Source of the DNA: a candidate division WOR-3 bacterium
GTDB taxonomy: Bacteria > SDB-A
Reading direction: 5' to 3'
DNA: 64,000 nucleotides
Assembly: GCA_016934535.1 (NCBI GenBank)
Contig: JAFGSQ010000019.1
Coordinates: forward strand, 6,873 to 70,872
Under the pieces are notes generated by a model. It searched no databases. It was not told the origin of the DNA and worked only from the letters and a program-made list of their open reading frames with translations. Within the stretch, counting starts at the first letter, position 1. The number at the start of each line of letters is the position of its first letter. Position numbers and translations under genes: made by a program. Below are positions 41,570 through 50,713 of the stretch, piece after piece.

Positions 41570-44338
41570 TTATTCGGCTACGATTATCTTGCCAGAGAAA
41601 ACGCTTTCCGAGGCTTCGAGCCTGAAGAAATACGTTCCGGCAGATACTTCGTCGCCGTTAGTGTCCCTGCCCTGCCACACGAGATTGTGCGCACCGGCTC
41701 CGACATTGCTGTAATTATCCAATGTAACTGTTCTTCCCGTCACGTCGTAAACCGTGAACCTGACGTTCGACGACATAGGAAGATTGAACTCTACCCTTAG
41801 CTCGCCTCTGAAGATGTTCGAAGACACGAGTTTAGCCGTGAAGACTTCCGAAATCTCTCCGGGAACTTCTTCTATGTAGTTGAAAGAATTCGTGTGCAAA
41901 CATCCGAATGCGGCAGAATAAGGAGTGTATCCGCCGGCGGCGAATATAAGACCCTCAGCCATGTCCGTGAATGAAGTGTCCACCCAAGCTGCGCATCCGC
42001 CGACGTTCGATCTTCCCGGGCCGAACATGTTGGGCATCTGAACCCAGCCGTCTGAAGTCCTGTATCTCCAGCAGTCATTGACATAGGTTGTACCGTAACC
42101 GCCGTACAGATAAAGTGCGTCGCCGAGATCGGCGTAACCGCATCTGTAACGAATTCCTCCGGGGCAGTCCGTTGCCGCCGACCATGTTATCGTCGTGGGT
42201 GTGACAGGGTCTATCACTCCGAAAAGTGAAGTCGCCACGTAAGCAGCTCCCGAACGTCCGCATGATATAAACAGCGTGTCATTGCCAAGATAAGCTGCTG
42301 CCCCTGACATCCACGTCGCGGGTAATGCTGTTCCGTCGGTGATCGTCAAAGTATTTATATCGAAAACCTGAACGTAATTTACCTCAGTCCAGGATCCATT
42401 GTCTCCTCCGCCCATGATGTATATGAGCTCTCTGCCTTCATCGAGCGCGCACATCGCGTCGTTGACAGGATGGTTCAAAGCGACTGTGTTCGTGTAGAAA
42501 GTGTCTCCGTCGCAGTCGTATATCATTATATGAGTGGGGCTCGACCATGATCCGATGAGATATATCTTATTCTCATACGATATGCATCCGCCGTAATGTT
42601 TCGGATACGGCATCGTGACAGGTCCTGACCATGTCTTCGTCCCGTAGTCGAAAGAATACATTATTGTGTTCTGAGCCGCCGGATTTCCGCCGAAAACGTG
42701 GATAATCGCGTTACCGGTCACTCCATCCCATTCCCAGCCTACGAGCGGTCCGCTGATGGCTACCGCCATGTCAGTCAGAACTTCCCAGAACACCGCAGTG
42801 CAGACAGTCGTTCCGACGGCAGTGTCGTTGGCGGGATTAACGTCGCCTGCAAGAAGCGTCGCCATCGTCATTGTGTATGTCTGACCGTCCTGCATAGCGA
42901 CCTGTCCAAAGTCGAGCGTGTCACGTCCCCCTATAAGCGTCGTCGCGTTGACAGTCGTGTCGAGAACGACGGCGTCAGTAAGGTCTGTCACAACGCAGTG
43001 GACGTCGAACGTCTCATCAAATCCACCGAAGTTTCTGACTACACCGATAATGTCCTGGTTCGAAGGAGCGACTGTCGCTGCTGGTGACAAAAAGTCGACG
43101 CTGGCGACATCATGGAAAGTGACGGGAGGAAGTACGACGGGTCCTATGTTGTCAAAAACGCCGTACCAAGCGTAAGAAGAAGAATCGCTGTAATATATTC
43201 CCATCTGAAGAGTGTCAAAAGTCAGCCATGCCGAAACGTCAGCTGAATCCCATCTCGAGGGGACGTCCACTCCGTTGGGGTAGTAGTAAATAGTGTCCCA
43301 TGCGCCCCAAGAAGTTCCGTTGTGGCCTCTCATGATGAGATAAAGTCTTTCGTTCGCGCTTATAAAATTGAAAGCTATTCCCCATTTGAGCCATCCGCCG
43401 GGGACGTCTGTAAATACAGGAGATACGGCAGTGTCGCGTATATCCACACCAGAACCTGCTGCGTCCGAATCTACCCAAAGAGAAGAATCGCCGTGATCGG
43501 GAGTTACCCAGGTTGTTCCGTTTTCATTCCAGCCCCTGACTGACCAGCCTGCCGGCCATGGATTGCCTGTGTGAGTCCATCCCTGCCAGCCATCTTCGAA
43601 GTCCCAAGTTGTTCCTGAAGAAGCTTCTTCTCCGTAGAGAATGAATCCGGCTTCGGAACCTGCATAGCCCTGGGCACTGGCTGAAGTCCACTTCACTATT
43701 CCGAGAAGAACAAAACACTGATACCATTCCTGGCCGTTGCCTATGCCGACAGATGTCTGCCAGCCGGTCTGGCCGTTGGCCGCAAATGAAGTCGAAGGCT
43801 GTACAACCAGCCACCATCTGCCGGCGGGAATCTGAAATCCGAGACCCGTCATGTCAAGGGTGACCTGATAGGGACCGGAACCATAAGCCGTGTAATTGGC
43901 CGCTTCGACTATGACAGTCTGAGAAGGATTCATCTTCGGCATTGTCAATGTTCCGCTGTCCTCGTATAGCATAACGCGGAAATTGGGAACGAGAGCCCAC
44001 GAAGAAAATCCGTTCCAGTTAGCCCAGTATGTGTGTATCGAATCTATGTTCCATGTTCCATCGCTGTTGTTTTCGACATCGTCAGCCAGCTCCGAAACGA
44101 AAGGATAAACCGAGTCCAACTGACAGGACATGCCTGCGCCCGCGACAGAGTCGGGAATCTGAGACCACAATACGGCTCTGTTGCCTGTAAATTCCATTCT
44201 TGTTCCGTATGTCGAGACACCCGGAGATGACACGGTCATTGTGCGGATGTTTCCGCTGTTGTCCTGATCCGCATTCGACGCGAACAAACACGCCGATGCG
44301 AGCATTGCTGTCAGGGCCAATACTGTTAGCCTTTTCAT
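41570..44338 (-). CDS. Large secreted kelch-repeat protein with sorting domain
   Basis: About 922 residues from the ATG at 44338 (AAAGGAGG upstream; the frame extends to 44431 but the signal MKRLTVLALTAMLASACLFA begins at 44338). In order: the module LWSQIPDSVAGAGM shared with the 320-residue neighbour; a jelly-roll-like part (TWDFEDGWQGWTHTGNPWP); a CARDB-like domain (VAPSNQDIIGVVRNFGGF); kelch-like blades (HVFGGNPAAQN, GGCISYENKIYLIGSWS, LIYIMGGGDNGSW, GYADLGDALYLYGGYG, GLIFAAGGYTPYS); and a C-terminal domain ending in SGKIIVAE. Likely a beta-propeller adhesin or binding protein on the surface. Confidence 0.8.
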   Translation of the reverse strand: MKRLTVLALTAMLASACLFASNADQDNSGNIRTMTVSSPGVSTYGTRMEFTGNRAVLWSQIPDSVAGAGMSCQLDSVYPFVSELADDVENNSDGTWNIDSIHTYWANWNGFSSWALVPNFRVMLYEDSGTLTMPKMNPSQTVIVEAANYTAYGSGPYQVTLDMTGLGFQIPAGRWWLVVQPSTSFAANGQTGWQTSVGIGNGQEWYQCFVLLGIVKWTSASAQGYAGSEAGFILYGEEASSGTTWDFEDGWQGWTHTGNPWPAGWSVRGWNENGTTWVTPDHGDSSLWVDSDAAGSGVDIRDTAVSPVFTDVPGGWLKWGIAFNFISANERLYLIMRGHNGTSWGAWDTIYYYPNGVDVPSRWDSADVSAWLTFDTLQMGIYYSDSSSYAWYGVFDNIGPVVLPPVTFHDVASVDFLSPAATVAPSNQDIIGVVRNFGGFDETFDVHCVVTDLTDAVVLDTTVNATTLIGGRDTLDFGQVAMQDGQTYTMTMATLLAGDVNPANDTAVGTTVCTAVFWEVLTDMAVAISGPLVGWEWDGVTGNAIIHVFGGNPAAQNTIMYSFDYGTKTWSGPVTMPYPKHYGGCISYENKIYLIGSWSSPTHIMIYDCDGDTFYTNTVALNHPVNDAMCALDEGRELIYIMGGGDNGSWTEVNYVQVFDINTLTITDGTALPATWMSGAAAYLGNDTLFISCGRSGAAYVATSLFGVIDPVTPTTITWSAATDCPGGIRYRCGYADLGDALYLYGGYGTTYVNDCWRYRTSDGWVQMPNMFGPGRSNVGGCAAWVDTSFTDMAEGLIFAAGGYTPYSAAFGCLHTNSFNYIEEVPGEISEVFTAKLVSSNIFRGELRVEFNLPMSSNVRFTVYDVTGRTVTLDNYSNVGAGAHNLVWQGRDTNGDEVSAGTYFFRLEASESVFSGKIIVAE

Positions 44339-44421
44339 CAGCAAACCTCCTTTGATTTGGTTAAAAATCGGGCGATCGGACGACCGCCATTGCAAAAAAA
44401 CACTTTTGCCATAGAACCATA

Positions 44422-44450
44422 ATTTAACCATTTATTATTGTTCAAGTCAA
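44422..44450 (-). promoter_or_regulatory. Promoter of the large kelch gene
   Basis: TTGACT (44445-44450), 17 bases and TTAAAT (44422-44427) on the minus strand. The promoter and following bases, up to GGTTCTAT.GCA, closely match those before the second kelch gene at 46562. Confidence 0.6.
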
Positions 44451-44591
44451 ATATTCTTCAATGATTACTTTTCGAACTTTTTTACAATGCCCGTCAAGTA
44501 GTCCACGCCAATAAATGATAAAATTTTGATCTCATAAATTTTCTTCACATTCTCACTAGACGGGTTTCAGCACATCTACGAAAATGAGTAA

Positions 44592-44619
44592 AAAAAGGGC
44601 GGGAAATCCCGCCCTTTTT
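44592..44619. terminator. Bidirectional terminator-type hairpin
   Basis: A 13-bp perfect stem (44592-44604 with 44607-44619; core GGGCGGGA/TCCCGCCC) with A and T arms, 20 bases after the stop of the second kelch gene on the minus strand. Between here and the promoter at 44422 the 140 bases hold nothing else that I recognise. Confidence 0.82.
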
Positions 44620-44639
44620 CATCAATGAGTAGAAAAAAC

Positions 44640-46562
44640 TTACTCAGCTACGATTATCTTGCCAGAGAAAACGCTTTCCGAGGCTTCGAGCCTGAAGAAA
44701 TATGTCCCGGCAGATACTTCGTCGCCGTTTGTGTCTCTGCCTTGCCACACGAGATTATGAGCGCCGGCTCCGACATTGCTGTAATTATCCAGAGTTATTG
44801 TTCTTCCCGTCACGTCGAATACCATGAAGTTGACGTCCGTAGTCGCAGGAAGATTGAATTCAATTCTGAATTCTCCGTTAAATACGGAAGACACGATATT
44901 GGCTTCGAAGACATCGGATATCTCTCCGGGAGTCTCCTCGATGTAGTTGCATGTAATCCCCGTGTGAAGGCATCCGAACGCAGCAGAATATGGAGTGTAT
45001 CCACCAGCAGCAAAAATCAATCCTTCAGCCAGGTCTGTGTATGAAGTGTCAATCCACGCCGCACATCCGCCGACATTCGATCTTCCGGGTCCGAACATGT
45101 CGGGCATCTGCTGCCAGCCGTCTGCAGTACTGTATCTCCAGCAGTCGGACACGTACGTCGAACCGTAACCGCCGAAAAGATAAAGCGCGTCGTCCAAATC
45201 AGCGTAACCGCACCTGTAACGGATTCCTCCGGGACAGTCCGTCCCTGCAGTCCACGTTATCGTCGTGGGCGTGCCGGCATCGATCGTTCCGATGTACGAA
45301 GTCGCTACGTATCCGCCAGATTCGTATCCGGATGAAACAAACAGCGAATTGCCGCCCAAATAAGCCGCAGCACCTGACATCCTCGCTGTCGGGAAAGGAG
45401 TACCGCTTGCAAGTGTCAGGGCGTTTATGTCGAATACCTGAACGTAGTTCGTCATCGTCCATGAACCGTTGCTTCCTCCGCCGATGATGTATATGAGTTC
45501 CCTGTCTTCGTCAAGCGCGCACATGGCATCGTTGACCGGATTTATAAGAGCTATAGTGTTGGTGTAGAAAGTATCTCCGTCGCAGTCGTATATCATTATG
45601 TGCGTCGGACTCGACCACGAACCGATTAGATAGATCTTGTTCTCGTAAGATATGCATCCGCCGTAATGTTTGGGATAAGGCATCGTGACAGGTCCCGACC
45701 AAGTCTTCGTCGCGTAGTCGAACGAGTACAGAAGGTTGTTCTGCGCCGCCGGATTTCCGCCGAACACGTGGATTATCGGATGACCGCTGCCGTCTATTCC
45801 CCAGCCTACGAGCGGTCCGCTCTTGGCTTCGGGTATGTCTGTCAGTACTTCCCAGAAAGTGTCGGGAGGAACTACTCCGGCGATTGTGTCTATTTGCACA
45901 TCGTCGATCGCACAGTCAGCGCCGTCGTTGTGGACGTTGTGGAAACTGATTATGAGGTTGTTACCGGCATAAGCGTCGAGGTTCAAAGTTGCCTGGTACC
46001 ATGTCCAGTTTTCCCACGGCCATACTCCGCCTGAATTGACGACATCCGCCGAGTCTCCTAACGTCCAGAGCTGGGTCCAGTTTGAACCGGCGTCGGTGCT
46101 GACTTCGACAAAAAGATCGCCGTTGTCATTAGGATCCACGAACCAATAGTAGCTGGCGTCCCACCAGAATGAAAGGGTGCAGTTTGTCGCAGATGTCAGG
46201 TTAAGACTCATGGTGTTAAGCCTGACGTCTACCGTGTAGCCCCAGCCGACCAAAGCCGCAGAAGAGCCTGTATGCTGATAGCTTGTGGAAAGATGCCAGT
46301 AACAGGGGGTTGTTCCACCCATTGTTCCGCTCGTAATTGTTGTGTCCCACCCTGTCGGAGGCACTGCTGTTTCAAAGCCTTCGGCCAGCATTACTCCGAA
46401 AGGAGAAAACGCAGAGGAATGAGTGCCGGAACTGAGCGTTGCAGGCATTGTCTTGCTGTCGATAGCAATGCCCTCCTGAATCTGTAACGGTGCGAAATCC
46501 GCTGAAGCGAATATGGCGGCCGACAGCAGAGCAAAAGCACAGAAAAAAAGTACTTTCTTCAC
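44640..46562 (-). CDS. Secreted kelch-repeat protein with sorting domain
   Basis: About 640 residues. The start is the GTG at 46562 (AGGAGG five bases upstream), giving the signal VKKVLFFCAFALLSAAIFASA. A jelly-roll-like N-terminal module (GFETAVPPTGWDT, TSSAALVGWGY, LIISFHNVHNDGADCAIDDV) precedes kelch-like blades nearly identical to those of the 41570 gene (for example GGCISYENKIYLIGSW) and the same C-terminal sorting domain. The blade and tail region matches the neighbour at DNA level over about 1.2 kb, which points to recent duplication or gene conversion. Function: probable surface or extracellular binding. Confidence 0.8.
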   Translation of the reverse strand: MKKVLFFCAFALLSAAIFASADFAPLQIQEGIAIDSKTMPATLSSGTHSSAFSPFGVMLAEGFETAVPPTGWDTTITSGTMGGTTPCYWHLSTSYQHTGSSAALVGWGYTVDVRLNTMSLNLTSATNCTLSFWWDASYYWFVDPNDNGDLFVEVSTDAGSNWTQLWTLGDSADVVNSGGVWPWENWTWYQATLNLDAYAGNNLIISFHNVHNDGADCAIDDVQIDTIAGVVPPDTFWEVLTDIPEAKSGPLVGWGIDGSGHPIIHVFGGNPAAQNNLLYSFDYATKTWSGPVTMPYPKHYGGCISYENKIYLIGSWSSPTHIMIYDCDGDTFYTNTIALINPVNDAMCALDEDRELIYIIGGGSNGSWTMTNYVQVFDINALTLASGTPFPTARMSGAAAYLGGNSLFVSSGYESGGYVATSYIGTIDAGTPTTITWTAGTDCPGGIRYRCGYADLDDALYLFGGYGSTYVSDCWRYSTADGWQQMPDMFGPGRSNVGGCAAWIDTSYTDLAEGLIFAAGGYTPYSAAFGCLHTGITCNYIEETPGEISDVFEANIVSSVFNGEFRIEFNLPATTDVNFMVFDVTGRTITLDNYSNVGAGAHNLVWQGRDTNGDEVSAGTYFFRLEASESVFSGKIIVAE

Positions 46563-46632
46563 ACTAACCTCCTTTAATTGGTTAAAACAGAACAATCACT
46601 ATTACATAAACCGCTTATGCAATAGAACCTTC

Positions 46633-46661
46633 ATTAAACCACTTTTTGTTCACTAAGTCAA
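46633..46661 (-). promoter_or_regulatory. Promoter of the second kelch gene
   Basis: TTGACT (46656-46661), 17-base spacer and TTTAAT (46633-46638) on the minus strand, about 70 bases before the GTG. It matches the promoter of the first kelch gene. No terminator is visible between lpxA and this site, so read-through from the envelope operon is possible. Confidence 0.58.
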
Positions 46662-46686
46662 ACAATTCTGTATAAATAACACTATT

Positions 46687-47478
46687 TTACCTTCTCGCCC
46701 TTCCGGCGAGCCCCATTTTGCTTTCTGACCCAATAAACGAGAGGAGATTTTCTATCTCAGGAATTTTCCTGCACTCCTCTTCTATCTTTTTCACTCTGTC
46801 GTCGAAAAGAGGAATTTTACCCGAGAATAAAAAACCGTAAGCCTTCTTGAGCTCCTCTAATGTCTCTTTCTTGAAATTTGCCCTTCTCAGAGCGACGAGA
46901 TTGAGCCCCAGCATGCCTATGGGTTCTCCCACCGCTTTTCCGTATGGCAGAACGTCTTTGTTTATTCTGTAGCCTCCGCCTACGAAAGAAAATCGTCCTA
47001 TCCTCGTGAACTGGTGAATCGGACAGAGTCCGCTGATGAAAACGTTGTCTTCGACGACTACATGCCCCGAAAGCGCCGATTCGTTTGCTATCGTTATATT
47101 GTCTCCCAAAAGGCAGTCGTGGGCTATGTGGACAAACCCCATAATGAAACATCCGCTGCCTATGACTGTTTTTTTGTATCCGAGATTCGTACCCCGGTGA
47201 ACCGTGACATATTCCCTGAGGACGTTGTTGTTCCCGATAACAGTCAGGCAACCCTCTCCCGGATCCTTGAGGTGTTGGGGATTTCCTCCGATGAGACAGC
47301 CTTTGCCTATCTGGCAGTTACTTCCTATCTTTGTTCCGGGCATTATCTCGGCGCAGGAACCTATGTACGTGTTGTCTCCTATTTCAACACCCTCGTGTAT
47401 TATAGCAAAAGGCGATATATCAGCATCTTTTCCCAGGACTGCTTGTTTCGAGACTATTGCCGTTTCGTGAATTTTCAT
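46687..47478 (-). CDS. lpxA: UDP-N-acetylglucosamine acyltransferase
   Basis: LpxA adds the first 3-hydroxyacyl chain to UDP-GlcNAc. The 263-residue protein is a left-handed beta-helix of hexapeptide repeats ([20 protein letters not shown] and so on) with the catalytic His in [21 protein letters not shown], and a helical tail with [11 protein letters not shown]. It is the last gene of the envelope operon and overlaps fabZ by four bases. Confidence 0.95.
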   Translation of the reverse strand: MKIHETAIVSKQAVLGKDADISPFAIIHEGVEIGDNTYIGSCAEIMPGTKIGSNCQIGKGCLIGGNPQHLKDPGEGCLTVIGNNNVLREYVTVHRGTNLGYKKTVIGSGCFIMGFVHIAHDCLLGDNITIANESALSGHVVVEDNVFISGLCPIHQFTRIGRFSFVGGGYRINKDVLPYGKAVGEPIGMLGLNLVALRRANFKKETLEELKKAYGFLFSGKIPLFDDRVKKIEEECRKIPEIENLLSFIGSESKMGLAGRARR

Positions 47479-47918
47479 CTGTCCGCCAGTTTAGCTTTTA
47501 AAACACCTTCACAGGCGAGCTCTCCTTCTACTGTGCTTCTGGCCTTCATCACGCATACCCCGTGCCTGTAGCTTTCGAGGTAAAGTTCGTGCCGGAGAGT
47601 ATCACCCGGGACGACGGCTCTCCTGAACTTTACAGCGTCTATTCCGAGAAAAAGAAGTATCTTTCTATCGGGATTTTCCACTTTTCTAAGTAGCAGAAAT
47701 CCGCCGGTCTGAGCCATTGATTCCACTATGAGAACTCCGGGCATGATGGGATTGCCGGGAAAATGACCCTGGAAAAAAGGTTCGTTCATTGTGACGTTCT
47801 TTATTCCGACGACCCTGTCGTCTGAAATCTCAATTATCCTGTCTACGAGCAAGAACGGATACCTGTGAGGTATCAGCCTCATAATTTCCTCAATTTTCAG
47901 CGAGTTCTGATCAGGCAT
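47475..47918 (-). CDS. fabZ: 3-hydroxyacyl-ACP dehydratase FabZ
   Basis: FabZ dehydrates 3-hydroxyacyl-ACP and so competes with LpxA for substrate. The 147-residue hot-dog protein has [40 protein letters not shown] with the catalytic His and Glu, and FRRAVVPGD. The ATG at 47918 has AGGAGGGG upstream; the longer frame to 47972 is rejected. It overlaps lpxC by 8 bases. In many Bacteroidota lpxC and fabZ are fused into one gene; here they are separate. Confidence 0.95.
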   Translation of the reverse strand: MPDQNSLKIEEIMRLIPHRYPFLLVDRIIEISDDRVVGIKNVTMNEPFFQGHFPGNPIMPGVLIVESMAQTGGFLLLRKVENPDRKILLFLGIDAVKFRRAVVPGDTLRHELYLESYRHGVCVMKARSTVEGELACEGVLKAKLADR

Positions 47919-48762
47919 CTTTCCCCTCCTTTCGGCCGTTATATGATAGAGACAGTTTTTGAACAAAATCAAGATGTAACGAGTGTCCCGGACAAAACGC
48001 GAAAATTCTTCCTCTCAGTTTTTTCGGAAAAAGCATGAGGTCTCCGAGAAAATCGAGGGCTTTGTGCGCACAGAGTTCGTCTTCGACCCTGAAAGAGCAG
48101 CCCTCCAGTAATTTTCCATGTTTTCCGACTACGAGCGCGTTCTCGAGGGATCCCCCGTTGATGAGGCCGCGCTCTCTGAGAGAGTCCAACCAGCTTTCGA
48201 AAGCAAAAGTCCTGGCCCCAGCGATTCTTGTTCCCAAGTCTTTTGAGAAGGCGTCGAATGTGAGATGTTCGCAATTGACTCCCTCTTCGGGGAACGATAT
48301 CAATACTGTTATCACAAGGCTTTCTTCTCGCCAGGGTGCGAAAAGAATCTCGGAAAAACCTTTTTTTACGTAAACAGGCATTTCTTCTTCATATTCGTCT
48401 CTGAAATTTTTCGTGTCTTTTGTTCCGGACCCGTTAATAGCTTCGACAAAGGGAAGAGCGCTTCCATCGAGAAATGGTACCTCTTCACCCACGACTTCAA
48501 TTCTCACATCCGTAATACCGGTAATAAAGAAAGCAGACATGACGTGTTCTATCACCTCTATCTGCGTACTTTTACCTTTCAGCGCCGTACATCTTCTAGA
48601 CGAGTCCGCATTTTGCGGAAGCGCTTTAATTTCCTCACCTCTGGAAAAAAAAACTATCCCTCCGTCATCGGATGGCAAGATTTTCAAACTGCATTTTCCG
48701 CCATTGTGAAGACCGGTCCCAGAGATTTTTATCGTTTCTTTAAGCGTTCTTCTATTAGTCAA
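47911..48762 (-). CDS. lpxC: UDP-3-O-acyl-N-acetylglucosamine deacetylase
   Basis: LpxC performs the committed step of lipid A synthesis. The 283-residue zinc enzyme has [18 protein letters not shown] at the N-terminus, [11 protein letters not shown] (Zn His), [24 protein letters not shown], and [12 protein letters not shown] with the second Zn His and the Asp ligand. The start is a TTG at 48762 with GAGGAAAC upstream, overlapping lpxD by 8 bases. The weak start codon may limit expression of this rate-setting enzyme, which is inference. Confidence 0.95.
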   Translation of the reverse strand: MTNRRTLKETIKISGTGLHNGGKCSLKILPSDDGGIVFFSRGEEIKALPQNADSSRRCTALKGKSTQIEVIEHVMSAFFITGITDVRIEVVGEEVPFLDGSALPFVEAINGSGTKDTKNFRDEYEEEMPVYVKKGFSEILFAPWREESLVITVLISFPEEGVNCEHLTFDAFSKDLGTRIAGARTFAFESWLDSLRERGLINGGSLENALVVGKHGKLLEGCSFRVEDELCAHKALDFLGDLMLFPKKLRGRIFAFCPGHSLHLDFVQKLSLSYNGRKEGKDA

Positions 48763-49741
48763 GTTTCCTCAATTTTTTAGCCATCTGAGGTAGGAATTTC
48801 AAAGAAGCTATCACTCTCCTTGCCAGGGATATGTCCATGGCAGGTATCCAAAGATATACCGCACCGTCCGGAACGTTTCCGGAAACTCCGCTCTTTGCCA
48901 TTATGACGGCATTTTTCCCGATTTTGGCGTGATCCGCGATACCTACCTGCCCTGCCATCATAGTTCCGGATCCGACTTCGACGCTGCCGCTTATACCTGT
49001 CTGTGATGCTATGAGACAGTTTTCTCCTATGCTGACGTTATGTCCGACCTGTACGAGATTATCAATTTTCGTCCCTTTTCCCACTACTGTTTCGTCGAGC
49101 ATTGCCCTGTCTACTACGGCATTGGCGCCAATTTCCACGTCATCCTCAATGATTACCCTTCCTATCTGAGGTATTTTTATCGCTTTCCCGCTTTCACGAA
49201 GATATCCGAAACCGTCGCTCCCGATGACGGTTCCCGGATGAACGATGACCCTGTTGCCGATAGAACAGTTCCTCAAAACAGTGACGTTAGGATAAATGGT
49301 GCAATCTGAACCGATTTGAGAGGATTCGCCGACATAACAGTTGGCGCTGATGACCGTGTTGTTGCCGATGACGGCATTATCCGAGATGACTACGTTTGGT
49401 CCGACCGATACACTGTCGCCCAAAACAGCGTCTTTTGATATCACGGCCGTCGGATGGATTCCTTTGTCCGTATTGATTACAGCGAAAAACTCTCTCATGA
49501 CCCTGACGAAAGAAAGATAGGGATTCTCGGCCTCAATTCCTTTTTCAAGACCAAGACCCGGCATGCAAATTATCGCCGCCCCTTTTTCCGAGGCTTTGGC
49601 CAATTCATTTTCGTCTTTTTTGTCAAGGAAAGTCAGAGAACCTTTTCCTGCTTTTACGATAGAGGAAAGTATTTGTATCTCAAAATCCGGATCTCCGATT
49701 AACTTGCCGCCTGCTATTGCAGCGGCTGAAGAAAGTTTCAA
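48755..49741 (-). CDS. lpxD: UDP-3-O-acylglucosamine N-acyltransferase
   Basis: LpxD adds the N-linked acyl chain. The 328-residue protein has an N-terminal uridine-binding domain, then hexapeptide repeats (GIHPTAVISKDAVLGDSVSV, HPGTVIGSDGFGY) and the catalytic His in NLVQVGHNVSIGENC. The C-terminal helix is short. It lies 12 bases after the Skp-like gene, in the standard bamA-skp-lpxD order. Confidence 0.95.
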   Translation of the reverse strand: MKLSSAAAIAGGKLIGDPDFEIQILSSIVKAGKGSLTFLDKKDENELAKASEKGAAIICMPGLGLEKGIEAENPYLSFVRVMREFFAVINTDKGIHPTAVISKDAVLGDSVSVGPNVVISDNAVIGNNTVISANCYVGESSQIGSDCTIYPNVTVLRNCSIGNRVIVHPGTVIGSDGFGYLRESGKAIKIPQIGRVIIEDDVEIGANAVVDRAMLDETVVGKGTKIDNLVQVGHNVSIGENCLIASQTGISGSVEVGSGTMMAGQVGIADHAKIGKNAVIMAKSGVSGNVPDGAVYLWIPAMDISLARRVIASLKFLPQMAKKLRKLD

Positions 49742-49753
49742 GTGTTCCCCCTT

Positions 49754-50698
49754 CTACAGCTCTGTCGCAATGTCCGACACAAGGAGCTCTACGGCTCTTT
49801 CGAGGTTCTCTGATTTTTCGAAATTCTGCTCTACGGCGAGTAATTCTCTAAAAAGCTCCGCAGAATAAAGGAAAAGCTTTAAATTGTACTGTTCCCCGGT
49901 TTGAGTTATCTGCCCCCTGACAATGTAATCGGCGCCAAGGAAAGAAGCGAGCGCGGCGAGCTGGGATTCTGTTACTGATTCTATAGAAGTAATCGCGTTC
50001 TGGGTCATCCCCTGGGACACGTCGTCTCCTTTGGACATCTCTACGTTTGCAATGTTCATAAGAGCCGTATTGACCATTGAGGAAGCCGTCAAAGCTATAC
50101 CTGACGCTCTGGCGTCGGCTGTAGTTGCCACGACAGATAAAAACGCAAGTATTGTCTTTTCTGCCTCCGTTGTGTCGACGACGGTAATGTATTCGGCGTT
50201 GAGTCTCGTAAGTATTTCGGATGTAATGTCAAGTCCGGGTTCAGCGTAAAGTATGACTCCCGACGAGACGTCCAAAACAACGGAGAGATTCTTTAATTCC
50301 GAGACTTCTTCTATGGTCCTGTTTATCTGAGCCACTGGAGATTCCGTCAATTCTTCGGTTTTGTTTTTCAACAAACCGTCCTCTCCCCACACAGATTGAA
50401 TAAAAGACTCGTAATCAGTCTTTTTTTGATTTATGAGATCCCTCCTGCGGGCGATCTCTTCCTCGGAGAGTGTCACGGCTTCAGTTTCAAGTTCGGATTG
50501 AAGAGTCAGCCATTCCCTCTTTTTTGTTTCGGCTTCGTTCGTCCAGTTGTTTTCAAGTATCTGAAGCTGGGATCTTAGATCGTTCATCGCCGTATACTCT
50601 CTGAAAATCCTCTCTATGTCCACGTATCCGATTTCTCCGGCCGACAAAGTCCCGTAAAGAAAAAACGCGACAAATAATTTGAAAATTGCTTTTTTCAT
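49754..50698 (-). CDS. Skp/OmpH-like chaperone with extra C-terminal domain
   Basis: A 314-residue periplasmic protein. A Sec signal (MKKAIFKLFVAFFLYGTLSAG) leads to an OmpH/Skp region (GEIGYVDIERIFREY, long charged helices to about 120, then VVLDVSSGVILYAEPGLDIT near 140-160). Skp proteins usually stop there at about 160-180 residues. Here about 140 more follow, with SFLGADYIVRGQITQTGEQYNLKLFLY, which resembles the CsgG/TolB N-terminal-like fold of surface lipoproteins. Between bamA and lpxD, its job is probably to escort outer-membrane proteins. Confidence 0.82.
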   Translation of the reverse strand: MKKAIFKLFVAFFLYGTLSAGEIGYVDIERIFREYTAMNDLRSQLQILENNWTNEAETKKREWLTLQSELETEAVTLSEEEIARRRDLINQKKTDYESFIQSVWGEDGLLKNKTEELTESPVAQINRTIEEVSELKNLSVVLDVSSGVILYAEPGLDITSEILTRLNAEYITVVDTTEAEKTILAFLSVVATTADARASGIALTASSMVNTALMNIANVEMSKGDDVSQGMTQNAITSIESVTESQLAALASFLGADYIVRGQITQTGEQYNLKLFLYSAELFRELLAVEQNFEKSENLERAVELLVSDIATEL

Positions 50699-50713
50699 TC
50701 AAGCGCCCCTTGC

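Noticed and set aside
41426-45044. Two plus-strand frames with similar peptides near 41.5 and 44.7 kb
   Set aside because: They are shadows of the duplicated sorting-domain DNA in the two kelch genes.
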